From: Glebionis coronaria
Lineage: Eukaryota > Streptophyta > Magnoliopsida > Asterales > Asteraceae
Direction: 5' to 3'
NCBI GenBank assembly: GCA_025667525.1
Contig: CM046879.1
Location: 387,585,039 to 387,649,038 of the forward strand
DNA length: 64,000 nt
Below are positions 46,840-57,765 of the stretch, piece by piece. Position 1 is the stretch's first letter. Every line of letters begins with the position of its first letter. A model generated the notes under the pieces. The model was not told where the DNA came from. It saw only the letters and a program-made list of their open reading frames with translations, and did not search any database. The position numbers and the translations under genes were made by a program.

Positions 46840-48384
46840 TTAGCATGGTAATAATCTTGAAGAACATCCACCGGGATCAAATACATGATTTTCATCCATC
46901 AAGTAGCACAAGCTTAAGGCGAACAAGGCAAGCCAAAGAAAAGTAGGCAAGGTTCCCTTAAGCAAAGATTGAGCACGATGGTAGAAAGTAGGATGAGGTG
47001 AAAGCATATCTCCATAAGTTCCAAAAATCTTTCCTTTTATTTCATCAGATGGATACTGAGATGGCTTAAAAATTGCAATATCGGGATCGAACACCTTTTC
47101 CTTTAGGAGAAAATAACACTCAGGCTCAGTAGACCTTGAAGAGGATCCGCTCATAAATCGCACAATCTCATCCTCAGAAGGTGGATAGAGAGGTGTCAAA
47201 ACATAAGTACTGCGGATGGTGGTGTCTTCCGGCTTCTTCTCCTTTGGAACGGGTTTCTTCATATCTGAAGGAGGATAAAGACCAAAATCGAAGTCCAAAA
47301 GAGGAAAATCATTCTCATTTGGGAAGTATGTATTAAGGAAAGTGGTAAAATCTTCCTCAAATGAGTAATTTTCCGAAGTATCAATAGTGTTTGGTGGAGG
47401 ATTTTCATCAAAAGTAGGAGTAAGGTCATCATGAGAAGAATCACTCGAGAGAGTATCAACATCATCAAAATCATCATATGTTGGTATGTCTTTATACTCT
47501 GAAACAAAAGCAGCATAATCATCCCCATCGGAGCTAGAATCTTCATCATTATCATCATAGATCGGTGGAGAATCATAAATTGGTGGGGTATCCAAAGTGG
47601 ATAGAGAATCATCCACATCGGCTTGGAAAAGTGGATTATCATAGGAAGACTCGAAAACAGGATTGTCATATACAACAAAATCATCAAGCTTAAAACTTTC
47701 CAAAGTAGTAGTAAGCTCTTCTTGAAGCACATTAATCATTTTCGCGGATTCTTTTCCATTTGACTTACTTGTAATCTTCCCCATCTTAAAAACTTGAGCA
47801 TCATTCCCGACCCTTAGAATTAGTTCACCTTCAGCAACATCAATTAAAGTTTTTCCGGTTCTCAAAAATGACCGTCCAAGTATTAACGGAATACGAGGGT
47901 CCATTTCATAATCAACAATAACAAAATTGACCGGAAAAGTAAAGGTACCAACTTTAATAAATACATCTTCAGCAATACCAACGGGGTAAGCGAGAGTTCG
48001 ATTTGCTAGCTCTAGAGTCATCTTTGTCGGTGTAAGGTCGGGTAATGATAGCTTTTTCCAAACACTTAATGGCATCAAATTAATAGTTTCCCCGAGATCG
48101 GCTAAGGCAGTAAATTCTTCATCTTTGTTAAAAATGCAAGGCAACATAAAACGACCGGGATCTCCAAGTTTTTCCGAAAGTTCTTTAAGAATGACTGCAT
48201 AACAGTTTTTATTTAAGCGTGTGTTGAAAAAATCAACCATCTTTTCCTTCTTACTAAGCAGTTCCTTAAATGCTTTGACAAATTTCGGCATTTGGACAAG
48301 TGCTTCAACAAGGCTTATGTTGAAATTCATTTGTGAGATCATCTTCAAATAGGAATTAACTTGAGAATCCTCTTTTGTGAGCAA
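46840..48384 (-). CDS. Element F protease-like ORF with long acidic tail
   Basis: 514 codons open. It continues gag after a frameshift, so the initiating Met at 48384 is only the first Met of the frame. It begins with LTKEDSQVNSYLKMI and the pre-protease block QMNFNISLVEALVQMPKF. The retropepsin-like domain (residues about 75-185) has [18 protein letters not shown] with the catalytic Asp, and DPRIPLILGRSFLRTGKT. Residues about 210-400 are Asp/Ser/Tyr/Pro-rich and strongly acidic (repeats such as PPIYDSPPIYDD). Near the end is a hydrophobic FLWLALFALSLCYLMD. In G, RT follows at the comparable point; here the frame ends at 46840. The function of the tail is unknown. Confidence 0.8.
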   Translation of the reverse strand: MLTKEDSQVNSYLKMISQMNFNISLVEALVQMPKFVKAFKELLSKKEKMVDFFNTRLNKNCYAVILKELSEKLGDPGRFMLPCIFNKDEEFTALADLGETINLMPLSVWKKLSLPDLTPTKMTLELANRTLAYPVGIAEDVFIKVGTFTFPVNFVIVDYEMDPRIPLILGRSFLRTGKTLIDVAEGELILRVGNDAQVFKMGKITSKSNGKESAKMINVLQEELTTTLESFKLDDFVVYDNPVFESSYDNPLFQADVDDSLSTLDTPPIYDSPPIYDDNDEDSSSDGDDYAAFVSEYKDIPTYDDFDDVDTLSSDSSHDDLTPTFDENPPPNTIDTSENYSFEEDFTTFLNTYFPNENDFPLLDFDFGLYPPSDMKKPVPKEKKPEDTTIRSTYVLTPLYPPSEDEIVRFMSGSSSRSTEPECYFLLKEKVFDPDIAIFKPSQYPSDEIKGKIFGTYGDMLSPHPTFYHRAQSLLKGTLPTFLWLALFALSLCYLMDENHVFDPGGCSSRLLPC

Positions 48385-48395
48385 TTTGCACTTGT

Positions 48396-50063
48396 CTAAC
48401 CGAGAAGGGTAAGGGATGTTGGGTTTAGGTGGTGTGGGTGTAGCTGGTAAAGGTTGATATGTTGAAGGGTGATAAGTAGAAGGTTTAGAGGTGGTAGGTG
48501 GGGTTGGTGGAGGGTTTTCTTTGGTACTTTGTCAGTAAGAGGTGGAGACGGTAATGGAGAACTAGTACTAGGCGTGGAAGTAGGGGGAATAAATGGAGGT
48601 AGAGGAGGTGTAGATGGAGTAACTTGAGGAGGGATAGAAGGTCCTACTAGAGTTTCTCCACTTCGTGTAGTAATAGCACTCACATTAGCTCTAGTGTTTG
48701 TTTCGGTGGTAGCAGGAAGAGCACCTTGGGGACGAAGGGTTTGTAACATTTGAACGAATTTCCTATCCGTGGTCTCTTGCATTTGTCTAGTAGATTCTTG
48801 CATTTCTTGCATTATTTTCTCATGTTCATTCAATTTTTGCAAAACCAAATCCATTGGCGGATGAGGTAAATTGAACCCTTGTTGTTGAAAACCTTGGTTT
48901 GGGTATTGGTTATAAGGTGGAAAACCTTGAGGATTGAAACCTTGGTTTGGAAAACCTTGATTTTGCATTTGGTAATTTCCCTGATTTGCATTTGAGCCCC
49001 TCACATTGGCATTTCCTTGAACATTAGCTCTTGGCGGCCCTTTGTTGTTTTGGTTGGGTGGGTGAGGTCTTTGCTGAAAACCGGGTGGAGCCATGTAATT
49101 TGTCGAGTTGTAAGACAAGTGATTAACATCGACAGTAGGCTTGAAATGAACTCTCTCGGTGTTCTTGTAAGCATACACTTCCCCGTGAGATTGATCATAA
49201 GCTTTATCACAATTAGCATAAGAGTGTGGCCCACCACAAGTTTTACAAGTTATATTAATAGCATTATTGTTTTTGGCATTGTTAACGGCTTGTAAAGCAA
49301 GTGCTTCAAAAACAGTAGTAAGCTTATCAAGTCTCTTGTCGGTGTCACTAGTGCTAGCACTAGCCACATTAGCCCGAACACTCTTGGTTTGCAGCAATAA
49401 TATCCCACGCGACATTAGAAGACTTAACCAAATTGTTACCCCCGAGGCACTATTTAGTGAATCTTGGTCATTCATGCTTAAACCATTGTAAAAAGTATTA
49501 ATTTGATGCACTTTTGTAAAACCATGTTGTGGACACTTTCTTAAAAGTTCCTTAAAATGGTCCCAAGATTCACTAAATGTCTCACCGTACTTTTGTTCAA
49601 AGTTAATGATTTCATTCCGCAAAGCGGTAGTACGTGAGGGTGGGAAAAAGTAGTTGATGAATTTGGTCTCTAAATCCGTCCACGTAAGAATACTTTGTGG
49701 CGGTTCCTTATCAAGCCAATGTTGGGCTTGTCCCTCTAAGGAGAAAGGAAAAAGCTGCAAGCGAATTACCTCTTGTGAAACCCTATTATATTTGACCGTA
49801 TTAGTGAGTTGAAGGAAACTTTTGATATGGTCATGAGGATCATCAAGTGTACGCCCCAAGAATGGTTGAGCAGAGACCATTTGAATGATGCCGGATTTGA
49901 GCTCAAAGTTGTTGGTTCCAATCTCGGGTATGACAATAGCATCGGTGTTGCCCTCTACGTGCGATTACAAAAGCTCGATCATTGGTCGATTGTCCATGGC
50001 GACAATAGGTTGAGTTTCGACTTCGGCTTGAGTTGCTTTCTTCTTACGAGCACGGGTACGCAT
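48396..50063 (-). pseudogene. gag: Element F gag with an early stop and a late frameshift
   Basis: The family start MRTRARKKKATQAEVE is at 50063, the same MRTR start as in G. A TAA stop lies at 49965-49967. The long frame (49880-48396) then carries the gag capsid block: DDPHDHIKSFLQL, LEGQAQHWLDKEPP, INYFFPPSRTTALRNEI, ESWDHFKELLRKCPQHG and INTFYNGL. A zinc-knuckle-like [13 protein letters not shown] follows, then an Asn/Gln/Gly/Phe-rich tract and ANVSAITTRSGE. Near 48525 a one-base shift moves the Pro-rich linker out of frame, producing a false stop at 48396; the correct frame re-enters as the protease ORF. Apart from these two lesions gag is complete. Confidence 0.87.
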
Positions 50064-50272
50064 ACACACCTACGAAAGGAAAAGAAAGATAGATAAGAAA
50101 TATTTTTGGTTTTTTATGTTTTTCTATTTTTTTTGTTTTTTGAAAATTTTATATTTTTAGGATTTTTGAAATTTTTTAAAAATTAGACAAGGAAAATAAC
50201 GTTCAAGAGTGAACGGATCCCAAAATCCAACGCGTCTCTCACAATAAACCGTTAATCTTCACGAAAAGAGCC

Positions 50273-50285
50273 GGCAGCGGCGCCA
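50273..50285 (-). other. Primer binding site of element F (tRNA-Asp-like)
   Basis: Minus strand TGGCGCCGCTGCC, two bases after the LTR end. Between it and gag is a leader of about 210 bp with homopolymer T/A runs and no gene. Confidence 0.88.
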
Positions 50286-50287
50286 TT

Positions 50288-52155
50288 TAATATAGTGATT
50301 TTATTAGGTTCTTTTTCGATTCAATTCGAATTGATCTCTGGTTAAATTTGTGACGTAGTCGTCTTTGGTGAATAAAAAGAAAAGTTTGGTTATCTATTTC
50401 TATTTAAAAGGTAAAAGCGAAACGTAATAAAAACAAACCAAAAACAAATAACTAATAATAAAGGAGCATAACAAATAATAAAACGTAACTAAAACAAAAC
50501 AATTAATAAAAATAAAACTAAACGAAGAAATTAACTTTCGACAGAAAAATAAAATTAACCTAATGAAAAAGGAGAAAATAAAACTAAGAGGGTACTTTAA
50601 AGTTAAACGAGGCAAAACCTAAAGCGTGTACTAAATAAAAGATAAAACTTGAACCTTATGAAAAAATATTAATTTTAAAATTAGACGAAAAATACAACTA
50701 AAAATACGTGACTTTCAGAATTAAAATCGGAACAACTTTCAGATTAAACTAAACAATTACGGAACAATATTAATAAATAAATAAGCAGGCAGGCTACTAG
50801 CTCAAGCAGGCAGCCTAGCAGCTGGATTTGGCGGGAAAAGCTTAAGCTAGTAAGTACACATGCATGTCATTCTTATATTTGTTATACGAAATGTTTGTGA
50901 TTTTGTATTCTTATCCGGATTATATTCTTATCCGGATTAAATGATTGGCTCTTTATGCGGGATATTTTCATTTGGGTTTATCCGGGAAACAATTTTTGTG
51001 TTATCTAGAATGTGTAGTTACTCGCTTATCCGGAATACATGCTTGACCAACTATCCGGAATACTAGATGAAGTTTCTTATCCTGAATGTGGGTTTGATCA
51101 CTTATCCGGAATGTTACTAAGAAGCTTATCCGGAATATTGGGGTTTTGGAAAAAATCCGGATAAGAACAAAAATGCAAATAAGCAAAACTAAAAATAAGC
51201 AAAAATCTAATAAGCACTTATCTAAAAACTTAACCAAATTGATTTTAAGAAAAAGCTAATAAGCCAAAATTTAAAAACTTTTAAAAACACTAAATAATAA
51301 AAATATTTAAAAACAACTTTTTATAAAAATTTACTAATAAGCCCTTAATTAAAAAAAAGAAAATTAACACAATAAGCACTAAAACACTATAAGGTATAAA
51401 AATCAAACACTAAAAGATCAATAAGCACAATCAAACACAAAACATCAATTAATCAAGAACATGATTAACAAACTACATGATTATCTAAATCAAAACAAGA
51501 TTAAAAATGAAGAAAAGTAGAATGAGAATGATTAATTGAAAAGCTTGAAATTAAGATGATTAAAGATTCAAATTACAAGATTAATGAAAGTGATTCAAAA
51601 GCATTAAGAAAAGATAGAGAGAAAAAGTATATTAATCTACTCCTAATTACCTTGCAAAATTAAAACTAACTAAAATTATCTAACCACCTCCTAATGACAC
51701 ATTAGGAGGGTATCTATAGGAGGAGTAAAATGTTGATGCTTTCTTCATTCTTTCTTCTTGTCTCGACTCGATTTAAATTCTTTGTCTTTCTCGACGTCGT
51801 CTCGGGATTTGTCGATATAAATTGAACTCATCTTATCATTTTCTTCTTTAATTAGACTTGGTTCTTCGACTTCATTAAACTTCCATCTTTAGACTTTTTC
51901 TTCGATAAATCTTCAGAATAGGCCTTGGACTTCAGTTCTTTTTACACTCTTGATCTTTTGACTTCGTCTTTTCTCGTTTTCTTCGATAAAAGCCCGTGAA
52001 AGCCCGTGTTTTCTTCCCTTTTCACATTTTGGTCCTAAATCACAACAAAAACACAAACCACGCATAATTCCGACATTTACGACATAAAATACACGTTTTG
52101 GCTTGGTTATTATTAAAGTTAAGTGGTAAAAGGATGGGTGTTTTCACACCTATCA
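50288..52155 (-). repeat. Element F 5' LTR
   Basis: 1868 bp. It is more diverged from the 3' LTR than the two duplicated 3' LTR copies are from each other. The TATA box has changed to CCTATAGATA (51711-51720, minus), whereas the 3' copies keep CCTATAAATA; the adjacent inverted repeat (51687-51709) is intact. The TTATCCGGAAT word array is at about 50908-51165. Confidence 0.92.
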
Positions 52156-54190
52156 AAGGGGTTCGGGAATTATGTATGTGTTGGTGGCTATTCTTCAAGC
52201 AAACCGAGACCATTCAAGGTCTCGGTGGTAGGTTATGTCCACTAGGCACAACCTTTTTAGGTGCCGGCTTGGTTTTGGTTCTTTCAGCCGCAAGCTAAAA
52301 CCACAACAGGGGCGTTTGGTTTAACACCAGTGGGAATCGAGACGTTATGGTTTCGATGGGTAATCTTTACAAGTCGGTGGTAAATTACTAGGAAACAACC
52401 GGTAAAAATAATAAAATAGTAGGTAAAATAAACAAACAGTAGAAACAAGCAGTAGGTCTGGTATTGTATATCGGATAGCACTAGGGGTATATTTGGGCAG
52501 AACTAAGTTTTTGGATATATTGGATAGTACTGTGTGAATATCTTGGATAGAACTGGAATAGTATATATGAGACAGCACTGCTTTTGGGTTATTTTGCTAG
52601 TTTGCTTGTTTTGTACGACCGAGACATGGGTGTCTCGGTAGGCTCGGGAACATAAGCTTATGTTAAATAGTCAAGATTAAATTATTTATTATTTACGTGA
52701 TATAATTAAATTATTTATGCAACTTAGGTTATATTTTATTTACGAATTTATCTAAGTATTTGTTTGCATAGTTAAATTAATATCTAGACTTAATTTAGTT
52801 ATGTAATTATCAAGCTTAAGCAATGTTTTATCAACTTAGGCTTATTTAATTATTAATTAATAATCCTAAATATAAACCATGCATTTTATTATTAATTAAT
52901 AATTACCATTTTAGATTAAAGTAATTAATTAATAAACTTTACTACATGATGATGAATTATATATTTTATGCTTATTAACACATGAGGACATGAATTACAT
53001 TAATCAAAATACATGCTTTCACCTGAATCAGTAATACAAGTAAGAACATTTAAGGCAATACAAGAACAAATAAAACAAGTTAAGGAAACGTCAAGTAATT
53101 AATAATCAGTTAAGTTTAGGTTAACCAGATAACTTATACACGTCTATTTTATTATGTAGCACTTGCGAAGTTTGAGTAGGATTCTTTGCGTTCTCTTCGT
53201 TCACATTACTGGACACAAGGTACGGATATTCCGTCCTTTAGTATAGACAACTCCCTTTGCATGTTTGATTAGGTTTTCCCGTTTTCTATGCCATTTGTTT
53301 TCCCTATATTCATGTGTCTTAAACACGTCAGGAAATGTTATTTTATTTTAATTGCATGAGCTATATACATGCATGCTAGTTTCACCTAGTTATTGGGCTT
53401 CTATAACCATAGCACTGGAGGCACCAGTGTTATGACTCTTATGTGGGAGAGTGATTGCTCGCATCGTCCCTTTACAAGTTTGGCCTTTATTATTATTATC
53501 ATGTGGGGCGAATGGGTGTATCCTAGTTACATGTTTCAGACGATATTTCCATGGTGAATGTGGTGTGTGCCTTGCATCCTTCACAAGGAGTTGATCCCTC
53601 CTACCTAGACTATTATAATTAGAGGCATCCCCTCTAATTGCATTGTGAGGTCACCCCTCCATGTATTCATGCACATTGTTATATTCATGACCTATTGGGC
53701 TCTTCGGCATTTAAAATACAGTTTTCATGATACAAACTTAATCTTTTCAGAATAAACCAGCTTACTACATGTCACTAGGTTTTTCCAGGACTTACATTAT
53801 TCCGCTGCATTTTCATTCTTATGTTTCCATTTCAGTCTATACCTATGTTTATATTATTCCATATCACTATTATATATCCACACACTGAGCGTATTGCTCA
53901 GCCGTTTCTCTTTCCATGTTCCCAAACGGCATGTACTAAAGAGCAAAGCTAGGAATCAAGAGTACGTGAAGGGAATGAGGCGCTAATCTTCTTTCATTCT
54001 TTAATGCATTTACATACTTTTTCTTTGCTGGACATTGTTTAGTCCTTTTCCTTTACATTCTACTTATGCATTTCGTGTGTGGATCTTATGTTGGATTCGA
54101 TGTTTGTTTCCGGATTCTTTATGGTCATTTAATGTTTTAGACATTTACCTTACATGCTTTGATGATACACCATAATTATCTTTTGATATT
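52156..54190 (+). repeat. Element H: Tekay-type LTR, right part
   Basis: Continues the LTR of 42321-42954 after element F and runs to element G at 54191. It resembles the element C LTR in reverse orientation: hairpins at 52203-52226, 53408-53434, 53617-53639 and 53885-53901 match C, as do the strings around TACGGATATTCCGTCC (53220-53240) and the last part TGATACACCATAATTATC. The total visible length (about 2.67 kb) is close to the C LTR, so only the last few dozen bases should lie beyond G. Whether H is a solo LTR or a 5' LTR cannot be decided here. Confidence 0.8.
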
Positions 54191-55845
54191 TAATAACTGA
54201 CTTTTGGTTGGTTAATAAAAGGGTTTTTGCTTGCAAGATCTCTTTTTGCGTTGCTCGTACCCAATTGATATATATCGTTGTTTCGTTCTCGGTATCTTCT
54301 CGAATCGATCACGGTCAAAAGTGGAATAGTTGTAATTGGTGACTAAAAGGGGGAGCTTTGGTCTAAATCTACTGAAATGATAAAGGCAGGTAATAGTAAA
54401 ACTAAACTAGAAGCTTTAAATGAAACAGTAATACCTCAATAAAACTGGAATTCTTCTATTCGGAATGTTGGCCTTACTCGGAATAATTTGCTCCATGCGG
54501 AAAGTCATGATCATGCGGAAAAATCTTCTTACTCGGAATATTAAGCTACTCGGAAAATTTGGGTTATTCGGAATATGGAAGATATTCCGAATAGAGGAAA
54601 TGGAAATAAGCCTATGCGGAATAATAAGGGTAATTCGGAAAATTGGTTTATTCGGAAAAAGTTCCGAATAGAGAAACACAAACAATCCTATGCGGAAAGA
54701 ATGGACTATTCGGAATATGGAATATTCCGAATAGAGAAATTAGAAATCGGTCTATGCGGAATATTTTTGAACAGAATACTATTCGGAAAAATGGAAATGT
54801 TCCGAATAACCAAAATAATAAAACCCTTACTCGGAATGTTGGAATGTTCCGAATAACACAAAATTAAAATCCCTATTCGGAATAAACGAAAGTTCCGAAT
54901 GGAGATGAAATGAAATCCTTTACTCGGAATAATGGAATATTCCGAATAGATACCACCCCAGATTCCCTATTCGGAATCTGGGCAAGATCAGAGACTGGGA
55001 CGAAGAACAGTAGGATACGAATTATACCAAACCGGACTCAACAAAGTAAAAAGGTTTTACCAAATCAACCACCAATCATCTACTAACTACAAGGATCGAA
55101 TCCCAATCATAAAAACACCAATTCAACAACTTTTTAGAATCAAGCTAGAACCAAATAGAGCTTAAGAACATGAAAGAAAAAGATGAAGAAGAACAAGATG
55201 AATCAAAAGATTAAAAGAGGAATTGTATTAATGATTTAAGATTCAAAATAACAAAGATTAACTTACAAGATTGGAAGATAAACCAAACAAAGATTAAAAC
55301 CACTCCTTAAGGGAGATGGTTCCTAAGAACTAGGAAGAAAAAAAAACTGGAAAAAGAAGAAGAGAGAGAGTCGTGTGTGTATTGGGAGGAGTATTTATAG
55401 GCTTCTCCCTTGGTTGGTGAGTGGGCTTTCTTCCCTTCTTTTTGTCTTCTCGTCTTTTCAGAAAAGTTGACGTTTTTGATTCTGATTCGGGATTTGTTGT
55501 CGATTAAATTCAACTCGTCTTTTAATTTCTTCGTTAAATAGACTTGAGTTTCTTCGACTTATGAAAATCTTCCGTCTTTAGTCCTTTTCTTCGATAAATC
55601 TTCGAATAGGCCTAGTGACTTCAAATCTTTTGCACCTCTTGGTCAATAGACTTCGTCTTGAGTCTTTTTCCTTGATAAAACCCGTGCAATCCCATGTTTT
55701 CTCCAATATTTATCCGGTTGGCTCTGAAAACATAACAAACACACAAACCACGCATAATTCCAAACAAATGACATTAACTACGCGTTTTGGTCTTGTTTTA
55801 GCAAGAAATAAGTGGTAGAAAAGATGGGTGTTTACACACCTATCA
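54191..55845 (-). repeat. Element G 3' LTR
   Basis: 1655 bp; the sense strand begins TGATAGGTGTG and ends CAGTTATTA, again without a terminal CA. A TATA box (sense CCTATAAATAC) is near 55390-55400. Around 25 CGGAA/TTCCG words, in both orientations, fill 54455-54985 on the transcribed side of the TATA box. Confidence 0.92.
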
Positions 55846-55860
55846 AATCCCCTACACTTA
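55846..55860 (-). other. Polypurine tract of element G
   Basis: The sense strand reads TAAGTGTAGGGGATT directly before the 3' LTR start TGATAGG. The same core recurs three more times upstream. Confidence 0.85.
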
Positions 55861-57765
55861 ACCATTGCCATGCCCTCATGCAATGCTTAGTGATAAAGCA
55901 ACATTACACTTTTCTCATAATTAATTAACCTTGGCCTTATTCAAATACTATTAAACAAAAATTAAAGCACTAAGAGAAATTTGAAGCAAACAAAAGGTTA
56001 GAACATAACTATGTGGAAATAACTTGTAAAGAGATCGAGGACTTACATTAGGGCTTTGGTGCTGCGAAGATTTATCACCCTCAAGTTTCACGTTCCCCAA
56101 ACTAAGCTTAAAAACGAGATCATTGTTATTATAGGTTAGCAATTCAAACATTTACACACATGGCTTAATTAAATGCTTAGACTCCCTTATTCCTAAGAGT
56201 ATCTCTTATATTTTATCTTTGTCTTAGAATGATCATGAAGATGCATTTTTGGACTTATTTCGATAGTTCATTTAGGCTGAAAGCAAAGTAGGACGATTTG
56301 ATCAATAGTTAGCTAAAGGACAAAATCTCTTAAAACTGCTTCTCGGGATATCAGAAAGTTCATATCTTGGCATAACTTGGTTCACGATTTGAGACCTCTC
56401 TCGGGCCGATATTTGGCATGTACTTCATACTTCATATCTTCGAGAGACGTTCTTGGGATAATGGTCTTCTCATCATAATAGAGTTTCTTCACTTTGGAGA
56501 CTTTTGAGGAGTACTCCAACTTTGTTGACCACGACTTCATGATTATTTCTTCAATCTCTATTTGGGATTTTGAGATACAACGATCCGCCTCCTTTTCGGA
56601 CTTGGATCTATTTATCCTCATACCTTGTTAGGGCCTTTTTGGATAGACTTCTCCATCATCTTTGTGGGAGTTGATTGCTTTTCGTCGTGAGTCTTGATCC
56701 TTCATATTGATTTTGGAGATAATGCTTTTCACATCACTTTTGGATCTTCAGCAATAAAATTGAATCCTCATGCCTTGTTAGGGCCTTTTCGGACTCGCCA
56801 ATCTTCGCGCCCCGCTTCATAAGTTATGCCTTGGCTATGAACTCTCGTCATTACCGAGCAACTTTTAAACGATCTTGGGCTAGAAGCTAAGTAACCTTTC
56901 AAATCGCATGACCTTACTTATTGCAGATAACTTATTAGCAAGTGATGGGAGAATAGGCAAATAATTACACCAAGTGAGCTTGTATAAGAATACCGACTTA
57001 TAATTGACTTTATCATTTCTCGTCCTCCAAACTTTAAAATCTCAAGGAATGAGACTCGTGGAAGCTTAGCCTAATAAACCAATTAAGGTCTACATGGTTA
57101 AGGATACTAGCTAGAATAAACTTGGATAAGTCTATTCGGGTTGAGTCAAAATAAACGCAACGGGCCTAATATGTCAAAGACTTCTAAACTAGCTACACCA
57201 TTTTATTAATATTTTTGTCTTATTGCGGGATATATACATATGAAAGTAACGATAAAAATTTAAAATTTACGACAAAATGGCCAAAGTTGATTAAAAATTT
57301 GAAAAATGTTGAAAAGTATGATTTTCCGGTTAAATGAAGGCATTTTCATGGAAAAGTCCACTTAAAACTTCGATAGAAGTCTCCCCTACACTTAAGATAA
57401 ACATTGTCCTCAATGTTTAAGCATGTGGGAAGGGCTCCCCTACACTTATGACATTGTGCACGTTGGTTAACTCAAGTTAAGGAAGAGACGACTAAAGTGA
57501 TCAATTTCAAATGTGAGTATGAAGAAAATTGGATCACGATAGTTGAGAGATAGAACCAGATTTCGGATAACATGGGATCACGGTTCTTCAAAGATTCCAA
57601 GAGTGCAATAATCCCTGTAATCACATCACCATCCAAAAACAAGCAACCTATATAGCTCCCCCTACACTTATGATGAAAAACGGGAAAGGGGGATAGATAC
57701 CCGGGTTGCCTCCCGAGGAGCGCTTGTTTTTGTTTACCGAGTCGCGAGCCTGACTCGGTCCCGAA
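55861..57765 (-). other. Element G 3' internal noncoding region
   Basis: 1.9 kb between pol and the polypurine tract, homologous to 44821-46839 in F. Copies of the PPT core lie at 57383-57394, 57437-57448 and 57659-57670. A 79-codon frame at 56382-56621 on the sense strand has no membrane segment and is not supported as an env gene. The sequence CGAGTCGCGAGCCTGACTCG (57737-57756) can form a hairpin. Confidence 0.75.

Larger units (their letters stand above)
42955..52155 (-). mobile_element. Element F: gag-protease-only Athila-like element (non-autonomous)
   Basis: 9.2 kb with LTRs at 50288-52155 (5') and 42955-44820 (3'), a perfect target duplication AAGGG (42950-42954 and 52156-52160), a tRNA-Asp-like primer site and a polypurine tract. 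The internal region codes only for gag and a protease-like protein with an acidic tail; reverse transcriptase, RNase H and integrase are absent, not merely broken. The 3' internal region is homologous to that of G. It likely moved with enzymes from G-like elements. One frameshift and one early stop are visible in gag. Confidence 0.92.

Noticed and set aside
47259..47732. 157-codon frame rich in Met, Leu and Ile within F
   Set aside because: Alternate frame of the acidic tail of the protease-like ORF; its odd composition comes from the shifted Asp/Ser codons.
56382..56621. Possible env-like ORF after pol in element G
   Set aside because: Only 79 codons, no signal peptide or membrane segment, not conserved as a frame in element F.
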